NCBI GenBank assembly: GCA_013076295.1
Contig: RQOL01000663.1
Span: 152,641 to 216,640, forward strand
DNA: 64,000 nucleotides
Source: Sanderia malayensis
Lineage: Eukaryota > Cnidaria > Scyphozoa > Semaeostomeae > Pelagiidae
Reading direction: 5' to 3'
The position numbers and the translations under genes are program-made. Below, one piece after another: positions 52,263 to 63,243 of the stretch. Positions within the stretch are counted from its first letter, which is position 1; each line of letters starts with the position of its first letter. Below the pieces are notes generated by a model that was given only the letters and a program-made list of their open reading frames with translations, did no database searches and was not told where the DNA came from.

Positions 52263-53228
52263 TGAGGAAATTTTTAAGCGAATCCAGCCCCCCTTGTATA
52301 TTTTTTGGCAAAGTACGAAACTCACAGTATTTTCGCAAAAATTGCCTTATCAAGCTTAGGTCGTCGTTAATGATGATGGATCTGTATGTAGGAGACATTA
52401 TACTTGTTTGGTCGGACAAGGGGAAGTCTGCTCTCATGTTGCGGCTATTTTTTTTATATTTATAGTGTTTCTGAGTTCAAAGAAAAGTCTACATCTTCTT
52501 GTACTGCAGAACTTTGTTCTTGGTTGGGTAACAACTCAACTCGCCCCACTAGATATATATATACATATACATAAACTCTGTTTAACAACAAAAGGGGTTA
52601 CACATTGGTCTATTGGGTAGCTTTGAAAAAAGCTATTTAAAAGGTGACAAATTTAGTGCTGCTGTTTCATTCCAGAGGAACAACAGGCTCACAGGTTGCA
52701 AAGAGCTGAACATACAACCAAGATATCATCAACAATGCTATCTTCTTCTGTAGTTTTGCTCATCAGCAACTTGATGGGGATGATGCTCTGCAACATTGTA
52801 AATTTATTTCAAAGCAGTCCAATTACTCTTTCCACAAGGATTCGCACGTGGAATATTGGATTTATAATCATAGAATATTGCATTTATTAATCATGAAAAT
52901 TTAGAAAGCCAACCCAAGTGTATAATATTTGAAAATTTTGATTTCAGCCAAAATAAATTTGAGTCACATAGTATGGCAGCAAGGCATTGTTAAGTTTTTA
53001 ACAGGAGTTTTGCATTAATGGAACTCAACAAAACTCAAAGCAAAAAACAAGAACGAATAAAACATTCAAAATATTCAAGTGCCTGAGATAGATAAAAATA
53101 ATGATTTTTAATATATTGGCATTTCATGCTATCATTTGCAAGCATGGGTCTCTTGGAGCGAGAGGTCCAAAAGACACCCATGCTTTGGAAATTTGGTCCT
53201 CAGTTCAGTGTAGATTTGTGCATTAGAT

Positions 53229-53632
53229 AATGTTAATCAATGATCACAGCAAACTTTGAAAAATGCTCTCTGGATGCTGTAGGCATGGTCTTGTGAAGAA
53301 CTTCCCTTTCAGGCCAAAGAATAAGGGCAGATAGACATTTTGACAAAACAACAATCCATTTGTAGAAAATTCTGCAAACACTACTTTGGTGAATTCCAAA
53401 ACGATAAGCCAAGTATTGCTCTGATAAATCAAGACATAACCGGATTAGTTAGTGCAAGAAGAAGTTCTTGAAAATTAGAGAGCTTTCTGTTGTGATGGGA
53501 ATGCATGTAAGGTTCGATGAAACCAAGTATTTTCATAAGGAGCTTATTATTGTCATGTTCCAGAGTACATTGCTCAAAAGATAACAATGCCAAATCAGTC
53601 CTCAGTTCAGTTGGAAAAGCTCCTGACCTCAA
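53229..53632 (-). pseudogene. ISL2EU/Harbinger-type transposase, HTH segment
   Basis: Frames near 53632-53430 read NFQELLLALT. A shifted frame reads LDLSEQYLAYRFGIHQSSVC then RIFYKWIVVLSKCLSALILW and PEREVLHKTMPTASREHF to about 53229. This is the N-terminal helix-turn-helix region and the 'WP.RE.....MP..F' segment leading into the DDE_4 nuclease. The nuclease core (DCTE... and later acidic residues) is missing. Too short for an intact gene. Confidence 0.6.
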
Positions 53633-56600
53633 TACAATATGTTGTCTTCCTTTAAGTTTTGACTATGTTCCCACTTTTCTGACCTAAACATTAAGGAGAC
53701 ATATGTATCTATTTAGTTATAAACGTGTAAAACAGAGAATTATAATCTCACATCCCAATCAGAGCAATCCGTAGGGAAAAAATGGTGAATAAATACAAAT
53801 ATTTTATGGCCTACCTGAGACAAAGTGAATTCCGCAAACCCAAGCATGGTCAATATTGCTATCTGGGTTTATTTTGGCAATAAAAATTCATCTTTCCTCC
53901 GTTCAGGGTCTTTGCGAATTCGATGAAATTTGACCTCATTCTTAAACCCATTTTTCATGCAACCAAGAACAGAACAAGACTCAACCATTTTGAAAAAATA
54001 TCGATTCAAAATCAAAATTTGTTTTGCGCGCTCTTTTTTGCTCATCACCAGCCTCTCTTGTCAATGACAGAGATTTGTGTACTTCGTCCTAACTTTTTTT
54101 TTAAAAAAGCCGCAAGCCTTGGCCAAAAGGCTGTTTTTGCTTCAAATTTTTTATAAGAAAGAAAGTCTATCAGATAAAAATCTGCTTTCATTACAGAAAA
54201 CTACTATTTTCACATCAAGTGACAAATTTTTTTTGCAAATCTGACTTGGCATCCTTGTCTATTATGTAATTTTTGAAGGGGCCTATTTAGAGGCTACTTC
54301 GTGGCCGCCATCTTACCACTCATTTTACCACTCAGCATGGCGGCGAATGGACTGTGACGTCAATATGCATATCATCTATAGTAAGCTCCGTACCGTGAAT
54401 AGTTCTGTTTGTTCAACGCAAAGCAATAGGGTAAAGATTCTTTCCAGCACTGCAGCCGTAAGAAGTAATCATTCGTGTTGATGGATAGATGAAACTTGTG
54501 CTGTTTGTTTACTGCCTCTTGATACATCAACCAAAATTGTGGAGTGAGGCCGAATTCTCCTTGAGAGCAGCGATCTCTGAAACTGTTATACATTTCTTCG
54601 TAATGCTTGAAAATGGCGTCATTGGTTATTGAACCAACATCCATCTGCACAGGATCCACCTTAAGATTGCTTTCTAGATCGCTTGGTATGCTTTGAACAA
54701 ATGCTTCGCAAAACAGCCGTTCAATCGCTTCTGCAAAACATTCATGGATCATCCAGCTCCTGTTGTAATGTTTCCCGCTAAGAACCCCTTTAATACCGCC
54801 AGACGTGCATAGCTCCGCTTTATACACCACCTCTTCAAAACCACTCCCTGAGAATAGCTTTCCAATAGTGCCAAAAAACTCCATCATGGCGTGAAAATCC
54901 CCCATATGAATGATCACGTCTCCGAATTCGACAGGACTATTCCAGATAACGTGATAGAATTTTTGAGAAGCGCCAGCATCAACGGAAATGCGCGTGTATT
55001 TCATGTTTACTGAATGTGCAAGCCTTTGAGATTGATGAATGCACTCTATAACTGTGCTGTATTCGGTTATTGGTTGCCTTATTGGTGGAAGAAAAGTATT
55101 TCTTGTGGGCTCAGAATTCGGTTTTCTAAATACTTGAACAATCCATCCAACAAATCTTGCTATCCTTTGTTGTACGGAGAGACTCTTCTCATTAGCTGCC
55201 AAAGTAGTAAGAGTTTGTCTGCGTTATTGTTTTCAATCTACATTGCTGGGCTTGCGTCACAAACACAATAAGTTAGGGTTTCGGTGCCGAGTAATCTTTC
55301 TTTTGTCAAGATCTAATCGTGAAACAGTAACAGAGCTGCGGTTAGACTTCTCAATCTGAAAACTGCTTGACTGTTCAATTGAGGTTGCGGATGCTTCTTG
55401 GTATGCAACTCCATGTGTTGTATGCAGACTCCCAACTGTGTTTTCCTTTTTACAATCGAAATTGTCCTACCAAAAGAACGTAGTTACTCGGTCAAGTTCA
55501 TTTCCAGGTAAAAGGGGAAGTGGTCTTTCCAGGGATCTCAGCTGTTGTGCCATCTCAGCTTGGGCAGTCTCTATCATTCTGACACGGTCATAGTTAATCA
55601 AGTGACCGAATTTTCCCAGAATCTTTACCGGTGTTTTTTGGCCAGTTAGGCTATGAAGACCAGTCCCCAAAAAGAATGTGTTTCTCTGTTAAGAAGTTAC
55701 CCTTAGAAACAGCATGAATTAGATCACTCGATATGGAATTGGCATAGCGTTTCACGTCCTCTCCAGGGGAGTGATGTGTTGCATGGATGATACTTGTAAC
55801 AAAGTCAGTCACAATTTCTGGTGGCTGCCTGCTTTTTAAGGATAGAGCTTCGGGCGTTGGTGGCCAAGGTAGGTCTTGTGCTGTACCCATCATTTCTCAA
55901 TTTTCTGATCTAATAATTGAGGCAGCTTCTTTTAAAACGAAGGCTCTACTGTCCTTAATAAAAGTTGTCAATGTTGTTGCCATCAGCGTTCCTTTACTAA
56001 CAACAATTTCTGACTCATGATAAGCAACACGAACGAAAACAATCTATTCAGTAAATTCTTGCTCTAGTCTCTTCTTCACTTTGCCACAAAGCTTGCAGTC
56101 TTCTTTGTCTAAACCATACATATCAGTGAGAACTTTCAACGAAACGGATTGGTTTCCATCAACGACATGCTGTTTGACAAACGTGCACACAGATTTAAAA
56201 TCAGTCACATTTTCCTGGGAGGCAGTGGTCTGATCGTCATTTTCATTGGTAACTTCAGGTTGATCTGTGCTTGGGGTCTGTTTACTGCAAACTCTTGTGT
56301 ACTCTTTATAACATTGTGGATGCATTTTAAACTGTCGAGCAATCAAATCTTGATCTTTTATTGCCAGCAGCATTTCTTCATCTTTCTGAAATTCTGCTGC
56401 ATGCATCACCATCCGACAGGCAGAAAATGTTTGCAGTGCCCTGAGGTCTTGTTTTTTACCTTTAACTTTCAGGGGGCGCGAGGAAGTACACTTCATACAT
56501 CTGTTTGGAAACAATACACCCACATTATCTCTTGATCACTTCTTCCTCTTCAATGGCGATGATCGCCCTTTGCTTCCTGTATGTTTTGGCCTAGAACGCC

Positions 56601-56861
56601 TCTCTGCAAGGACTGAAATTGCCTTGGTAAATTTCTGATAGCATTGTCGATGAACGTAATGTTCCCCTCTGTAAAAGTTGTGGGAATACAATCCGCTTGC
56701 GCCTGGTGAAGATTTGATCCACCCAATTCAACTTTGGCATTTTTACTTTGGATTATACGGGCAAACATTTCGTTTGTCAATGGGCTGAGAATTGGATTTT
56801 CAGTAGATAGATGATCGTAATGAATTATACACCCCAGAGTTTCTTTCTGGTTTTTAGCCAT

Positions 56862-57267
56862 TTTTCATTCTAAAATTCGAGCATTCCTGCAAAAAAATGG
56901 ATATTTTAACAGAGCTTATGCATGAGAACTTTTCAGTCAAAAGTTTAAGTTCAGTACGTTTGATAGAAATTGCCGATTCATAAGATAAAATCCATAAAAT
57001 CGAAAATAACCATATCATACCTTGCAGGAGCTAGTGATAAAAAGACAGATCTGGACCCTTCGTGAAACAAACCAGTGCTTTGAAATCGCGAAATCTGAAA
57101 TCTACTATTCTATTACATATCGTGCAGGAACTGAATAAACCCAATATATATAAGATTTTATCGATCAAAAGTATCATGTAAAGATAACATCACTTGAAAG
57201 ACTTGATTGTGAATACACGTGGGATACATCTATTGAATGAAATATTTGTAATATTTCATTGTTGAAA
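56862..57267. other. Spacer between gene C and Helitron H5
   Basis: AT-rich, no feature recognised apart from possible 5' sequence of gene C. Confidence 0.35.
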
Positions 57268-58060
57268 CTAGCCGGGGGCGCTCGCGTTCGCTCGCTTCCC
57301 GGAGGGGGGCAAGTGAAAAAAACTTAATGTGGTTGGCGCACTTCGTGCGCTGCATTCGCTAAAGCTCATGCCCCTTTCAACCCCACTTACAATGGGTTAG
57401 CTCGCTACGCTCGCCTGTGGTTGGCGCACTTCGTGCGCTGCATTCGCTTACGCTCATGCCCTTTTCGACCCCACTTACAATGGGTTAGCTCGCTACGCTC
57501 GCCTGTGGTTGGCGCACTTCGTGCGCTGCATTCGCTTACGCTCATGCCTCTGCCTACTCCTCTTACACAGCTTGGCTCGCTCTGCTCGCCTGATAATCCC
57601 TGATAAAACTTTGGGCTTGTTTACATTAGGCCTAAGCATCGCAACTGTTCTCGTGAAGTCGGAAAAGAGCCAATCAAATTGCAGCAAAAGGCGAAACGCG
57701 TCACGTGAACAGCGAACGCTTTGTTCGAAATTGGAGTTCGCAACGCGAATTTGGAATTTTCGCCACCGTAAACTGTAGTTTTTTCGTGATAGCCAATTAG
57801 GCGAACTTTAACGAAGAATTTCCTAAACTTTTAGTCGAAACTGTAAGCTCTCATATAGATAACTTTCTGGTTCAGCCGGCAAGGAACAGCTCACTTAAAA
57901 ATAGGGCAGATTAAGGGCCAGAAAAAAAAGCCTTTATGGATACCTCGTTCGCCGTTTCGGCCCATTGTTTTGAGGCGTTCCACCTATTGTTTCGGGTCGA
58001 ATCTATTGTTTTTGGCAGGGAAAGTGCGTCATCACGTGACTCCGTAGAATATATATTAGA
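57268..58060 (-). mobile_element. Non-autonomous Helitron H5, 793 bp
   Basis: Minus strand. The 5' end TCTAATATATATTCTACGGA at 58060 follows an A. The 3' end CCCCCGGCTAG at 57268 is followed by T. A CCGGG/CCCGG stem abuts the terminal CTAG, as in H1. The body contains the 88-bp unit in tandem (57330-57560) and a CACGTGA palindrome near the 5' end. No gene. Confidence 0.82.
57330..57560 (-). repeat. 88-bp tandem array in H5
   Basis: Two full units and a partial, each with GCGCACTTCGTGCGC and GGGTTAGCTCGC. Same unit as 17598-17935. Confidence 0.9.
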
Positions 58061-58329
58061 TATTTTATAATAGTGAAAGAATTTGTTGATTAAGTGCCTG
58101 GGGATATGACGAAATGAATGCACAGCATGTTGAAATGAAGAATTGCATCGGAACAATAGAATTCAGTGTAGAAGGTCATATTTTGATGACGTAAAACCAC
58201 GTTTTCTGCCTTCTATTGGAGGCTGTAGCCCCCCTATAGCCCCCTCGCTTCCTACGGGCCTGAAATGACGTCCTGAGAATGCATAAATGCACCTTTGATA
58301 TTTTATTTTTAAAATTTGTCTGAAAGATG

Positions 58330-58690
58330 TTATTTGAATTCATGGTGCTTCAAATACTCATTTTTGAATTTCAGCACATGTGCCCCAAAGAAGCCCCCTA
58401 AGCCCCCTTTCCCCTCTTTGGTACAAATATATACATACAGTAATTGACATCACACTAGCATACTGCGTTGCACTAAACAGGCATCATCATCGACCCCCCC
58501 CCCTAAACGTCCTATTTGTAAAATTCCCAGAAATTGAGCACAAACCCCCCAAAATCTCGAAAAATCCCCCCAAAATCGTCGATCAACACCAAGATTCGTA
58601 ATCTATGCAAAAAAGTGATCTAGAAAAATGTTGTCCCGAAAAGTCCCCGCTCGGGTGATAATACCCCCCCTTCACCCTCTGGACTAATGT
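58330..58690 (-). repeat. Dispersed repeat X, unsplit copy
   Basis: Reverse-complement relative of the DNA on both sides of the Gypsy element (35495-35683 and 41151-41290). About 150 bp of the left part is near identical. Confidence 0.68.
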
Positions 58691-59390
58691 AAACAAAAAT
58701 CAGAATTGACAGGCCTTTGCCCATGGGATGAGACTAACATTTCACCTTGTTTAATGCTGAATCTGAGCCTGTGCTGCAATTTCCATAAAGATAAATCAGG
58801 ATTTGTAACATGTAGCCTCTTTGACTTTCTTTGAAACTTCAAAATTATAATTTTTTGAGAAAAGTTCAAAATTGTTCCTTTAAAGAGTGGCCCATTTCAT
58901 GCCAGCACTCATAATACCATAGCGCAAAGAAATTAATGCCATTTGGAGCCAAGGTAAATTCTCGTTTTCAAAATATTTCGACAGGAAGGTTTGTAATTTC
59001 TTTTCTGTTCATATTTCTTAAAATTCCAGATATTGTAGAAAGCTGTCACCATTTTGGAAATCCTTAAAAATTTTCTGACAGTAAGTGAGGCATTGTATGT
59101 ACAAGATTTTTTATAAGGAAAAAGGTCACAAGGAACCAACCAGGATTTCTGGTAAACCATATACAATAACGATTATTTTGTTCTATTTCTTTCCTTTACC
59201 AAAAGAAATCAAAACGCGCACATTTTTTATTTTATAAGAAACTTGACTCAAGCCCTAGTTTATTAAATTTCCTATTGTTTTTATTGTTAAAATGGAACAA
59301 GAGAGAATATATTGTTCTTTACATGAAATCCTTGCACTATGCTTGGTGTAAGTTCTTGATAAAATTTAGAATGTGTAATGCAAAAAAATA
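58691..59390. other. AT-rich spacer
   Basis: No supported feature. Confidence 0.35.
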
Positions 59391-59914
59391 TTACATATAG
59401 TGTACAAAAAACATACCATAAATCCAGAGTGCTTCGTCATCAATGTCAAAATCACTTGGACCTATTTTTAAGACACACTGCTGCAGCCATAGAAACAGCT
59501 GGAGCCAAGAATGCATCATCGTTTTTTTATTTTGGCGCCAAGAAATTGCCATTAATGTTGACCTCATAAGTGGAGCCCTGCTCTTCAACTCTTCATCAAA
59601 TTTCTGCAATGTAAAACTAAGAATATCCTCCTTGCCAGTTAATCGAAGATAACTTGGCTGGTTTCCAGTTTGCTTGTCTGCAGAGACCTTCTTCTCAGGG
59701 CAATGTTCAACGATCTTTGCAGACCGTTTGGAGTCAGCAGGCTTGGTTTTATCAACACAAAGCTTGACACATTCTCTATTTATTTCTTTGAGATGAATTT
59801 CTATTATCTGTAAGCGTAGTTTTGGGTGTTTCCAGACAGCAAATGCTAGCTACTTGTACGTACCTAATAACATCAGCATCACATGTCGGCATAACATCAA
59901 GCCAACAGACTTAA

Positions 59915-61431
59915 AGTGCCCCTACACCTTATTTTTTTTTCTTTATATCGATAAAACTTTCTTCGCTGATTTTAGATACGAAAATATTTTTTAAATCTGA
60001 CGTCTTGTTAACGAGTTATAACGTGGGGAACTGTTGATGCTTGTCATTTTCGCCATTTTTTGTGGTCAACTTTTAGGACTGGGATCTACCTACTATGACA
60101 TCATAGTTGGTGCCATTGTGCCCTGCTCATTTTCCCGTACTGAAGCAACAAATCCGGCATCAATTTTCTCTCATACGATGCACTCGATATTTGTTTTTTT
60201 ACTTTCATGATTAGAAACAGGTCGGCGCATTATGACATTGAAATTTGATGGGCTTGCGATGAGTTTGCAGCTGTGGGGAGGAATTACAAAATTCCCATGT
60301 AATGGCTGCTTGTTGTGCTCAGTGGAGACGGGCGTGGGCCGTGCAATGTTAAAACTGTACGGGAACGTGGATCCCATGAAGAGCATCAAAACATGATGAT
60401 AAAACTGGGAAAATATGCCATATCGATGTGTTTTGCTAGCCCATGGAAATACACCGATAAATCAAAATTTGTATGGCTTCACAAAATTCTGCTTTATCAG
60501 AATGATCGCCCTAAAACTGTGAGGAGAAGGAGATGGATAGATTTCATCAATTCGCAACAACGGAAGAAATTCTATGGATGCCTCATCATGAATGAAATAA
60601 ATCAAAAAACAAAGCGCAATAATTTCGGTACAATAACGAAATTCTTGTGTAGTAATAAGGAATTGTGTTGCAGATTTTCTACACTTGCTGTTCCAAATGA
60701 AAATCGAATCGTTTCAAGCTTCCTCAAACCCCAAAGGTTTAGACTGACACGGATATGATGGCCTAAATTATTGCGTATATTGAATTTTGATATACACTTT
60801 TGCTTCATCACAAACACAACAAAAAGATAATAATTCAGATCTAGTCAAATGCCCAGAAAGTTTTCTTTCAACATTTCTTTTCTTGCTCACATCTCTTTCA
60901 TGGCTTTGACTGAAAGAGTTCTCAGCCGAATGGCATCAAATGCATCAGGTTTCTCCTTCATCGGTATCACTATCAACGATCTGCTTTGCTCTACGATACG
61001 ATCAATCCTATCCCCTCGCCATCTTCGCATTCCTCGGCACTGCAATCCCTACTGTCATGAACTACTATCCGACAAAGAATGTTAATTCATGGAAACTTTC
61101 TATTCGATTCTGATCACCAAAATTGCACAAATACCCACGAATACACATAACGAGACACAACAAAAGCGCAACGCAAACATTATTTATTATACTGAATATA
61201 GGCCTACGCCCGCCGCCACTGAATACAACGAGCAGCCGCTACATTGGAGTTTATCTACTATGATGTCATAGTAGGTAAATTACGGTCCTAAAAGTTGACC
61301 ACGAAAAAGTGGCACGCGTTGCCTTGTATCTCAAAAATTACTTGTCATATCAAAAAAATATAAACAGATTCAGAATTAGCGCATCCGAATCTATAGTTTT
61401 AGCCAATAAAAAAATAAGGTGTAGGGGCATT
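59915..61431. mobile_element. TTAA-flanked, THAP-containing element (Kolobok-like)
   Basis: TTAA at 59911-59914 and 61432-61435. The ends are inverted repeats: AGTGCCCCTACACCTTATTT, and its counterpart AATGCCCCTACACCTTATTT at the right. A second inverted block about 140 bp in from each end shares GTGGTCAACTTTTAGGAC and CTACTATGACATCATAG. The interior frame 60315-60758 contains a THAP-like region (see next entry). Kolobok transposases carry THAP domains and make TTAA duplications, so the call is consistent, but no DDE core is visible. Confidence 0.68.
60315..60758 (+). pseudogene. THAP-like zinc finger fragment
   Basis: 147 open codons. The middle reads FVWLHKILLYQNDRPKTVRR RR WIDFINSQQRKKF, close to the 'H.IP...DDRPEAK.RR..W.DFV' centre of cnidarian THAP domains that follows the first zinc Cys pair. 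LCSNKELCCRFS after it may be a decayed C-x2-H site. The first CxxC pair is not present in this frame. THAP fingers bind element ends. It is fragmentary, and the TTG used as first codon is arbitrary. Confidence 0.45.
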
Positions 61432-61457
61432 TTAAGGTCTTTGGTCAAGTTTCTTTT

Positions 61458-63243
61458 AGACAGGGAATTATCCCCTACAAACTAACAAACAGGGTAACCT
61501 TAAATTTTAATGTTTCATATGAAAGCCAAGACAAGGAGGATCAAAAATCCGAGATGGGACATTTCGAAAAAGTGACGGGGGTCACGTCATCGCTCATCAA
61601 AGTATTGCACCATTGGTCACGGTCAGAAAAAAATCAACTATCTTATATTGTAAACCTGAATACATATTTAGAAAGAGCATAAAGAGTTATGCAAAAAATA
61701 TTGAGGAACTTTACCTTTAACATAAACAGTTGAAGAGATATGGGCAAACAGATATGGGGTTGACAAGCAATCTAGCCCCAGAGGATATTGACCACGTCAA
61801 AGAGTTCATATGCTCAACTGCGTATTCTGGTATAACGCAAAGACTTGTTGAAACTAGGATTCGCATATACAAGGAACTTAAACATAAGCCTTCATTGCTA
61901 TTACCTCCATCGGACCAAGAGTCCGTCCACCATACGAATGGTATTATTCCAGCAATTTTATGATCGATCAACTAGATTTTAAGAATTTGGGGTTGGAAAA
62001 TTAACAATTCAAAAGTACAGCCGCCAGTCTTGTTTGCGGGAGTCAATTTTCTCCTGTAAGAAATCTGCAGCGAAAGAAAAAGGAGCCTGTTTCAGAAGCG
62101 AACGAGGAATTTGACATTGCAGATCTGCAAACACAATGTAAGAAAGTAAGAGAGAAAAGACTACCATGAGTAAGGCGAAAATCAAAGGGAAAGAGAAATG
62201 GTTTGAAAGCAAAGCAAGATAAACAACAAGCATCGACCGACAAGCGAATCTGTTTGTAACCAATCATAAAATGGTGCTAACGAAAATGATTCTTAGTTAA
62301 GTGAAAGCAAGGAGAGCAAATGGGAGGTCTCCGATTTTATATCAAGTGATAGCTCATGAGACGAATGGCTACCATAAAATTAGTGAGGTTTTTTCGCTGA
62401 CAATTTTTCTATACACTTTATTTCATTTTATCTTTGTTTTAGCAACGCTGATATTACCCCTTAATTTTGATGACTTATTAGCTTTTATTTTACAAGTTGA
62501 TGTCTAATTGAAGAACAAATTGCAACAGCAAAGCATTTTTAATGAGTGTAGTTTGAACTTTACCTATTTGGAACGGAATTCTCCATTCATAAGGATCACT
62601 AAACAATTAATTCTTATAAAGGTAAACCTCTACAATTCGAATATGTTGTAATTCGAACATTTTCACGCTTCCCTAGGGTGTTCAACCTAAACAGAGTTGA
62701 CTTTACATTAAAAGTTTCACCCCAAATCATTAAAAAATGGATTTCTCTAAAATCGGGGGTAATGTCAGGAATTCAGACACCCTGCACATTATGTAAACTC
62801 AATTTTTCAAACATTTCTTTGGCTGAAATCAACTTGAAATGCTTTCCATCAATGAGATAGTATATGTAGCTCAATATTTGTGCCAATATTTTGGTAATAT
62901 TGGAGAATTCAGGTAATTTCATTTCTTTTTTTACCCCTGAATCGTAACATCTTCGACTGCCCATATCTCCTCAACTGTTCATGTTAAAGATAAAGTTCCT
63001 TAATATTTTTTGCATAACTCTTTATGCTCTTTCTAAATATGTATTTAGGCTTACAATATAAGATAGTTGATTTTTTTCTGACTGTGACCAATGGTGCAAT
63101 ACTTTGATGAGCGATGACGTGACCCCGTCATTTTTTCGAAATGTCCTATCTCGGATTTTTTATTCTCTTTGTCTTGGCTTTCATATGAAACATTAAAATG
63201 TAAGGTTACCCTGTTGTTAGTTTGTAGGGATAATTCCCTGTCT
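61458..63243. mobile_element. Long-inverted-repeat element, about 1.79 kb
   Basis: The outer arms of about 290 bp (61458-61748 and 62957-63243) are inverted copies with about 90% identity by eye. Both start AGACAGGGAATTATCCC. The flanks GTTTCTTTT and ATTTCCTTT are a possible imperfect 9-bp duplication. The interior (61749-62956) holds an unassigned frame, 61730-61963 (LETRIRIYKELKHKPSLLLP-like text), and a shifted continuation to about 62180 that recalls C-termini of the repeat-family proteins. Superfamily undetermined; non-autonomous. Confidence 0.65.

Larger units (their letters stand above)
51887..54377. mobile_element. ISL2EU-type (Harbinger-like) DNA transposon, 2491 bp
   Basis: AT stands on both sides (51885-51886, 54378-54379). 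The ends are inverted repeats of about 80 bp (51887-51966, 54298-54377), starting AGATGATATGCATATTGACG on both strands, with a central unmatched stretch and a second conserved block, CTGAGTGGTAAAATGAGTGG. Inside are a transposase piece on the minus strand (53229-53632) and a SWIM/YqaJ-type first exon on the plus strand (51942-52262). The two-gene content and 2-bp AT duplication fit ISL2EU. Removing it rejoins the host relic (AYY/CKLLENL). Coding parts are truncated and frameshifted. Confidence 0.75.
51708..56861 (-). pseudogene. Repeat-family gene C, interrupted by an ISL2EU-type element
   Basis: The minus-strand start is near 56861 (MAKNQKETLGCIIHYDHLST). A shift near 56645 gives HRQCYQKFTKAISVLAERRS. 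56523-56044 reads LAIKDQDLIARQFKMHPQCY and VKKRLEQEFTE. About 56040-55650 reads VRVAYHESEIVVSKGTLM and LPWPPTPEALSLKSRQPPEI. 55670-55467 reads LHSLTGQKTPVKILGKFGHL. 55202-54380 reads YTRISVDAGASQKFYHVIWN, VIIHMGDFHAMMEFFGTIGK and QNYSRYGAYY. After the 2.49-kb insertion it continues at 51886-51708 with CKLLENLDSTHPGARNELQE and IDGAGEQTSMRSSKTAGN. The order matches a multicopy cnidarian family of unknown function, probably element-encoded. Frameshifts and stops make it inactive. Confidence 0.6.
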
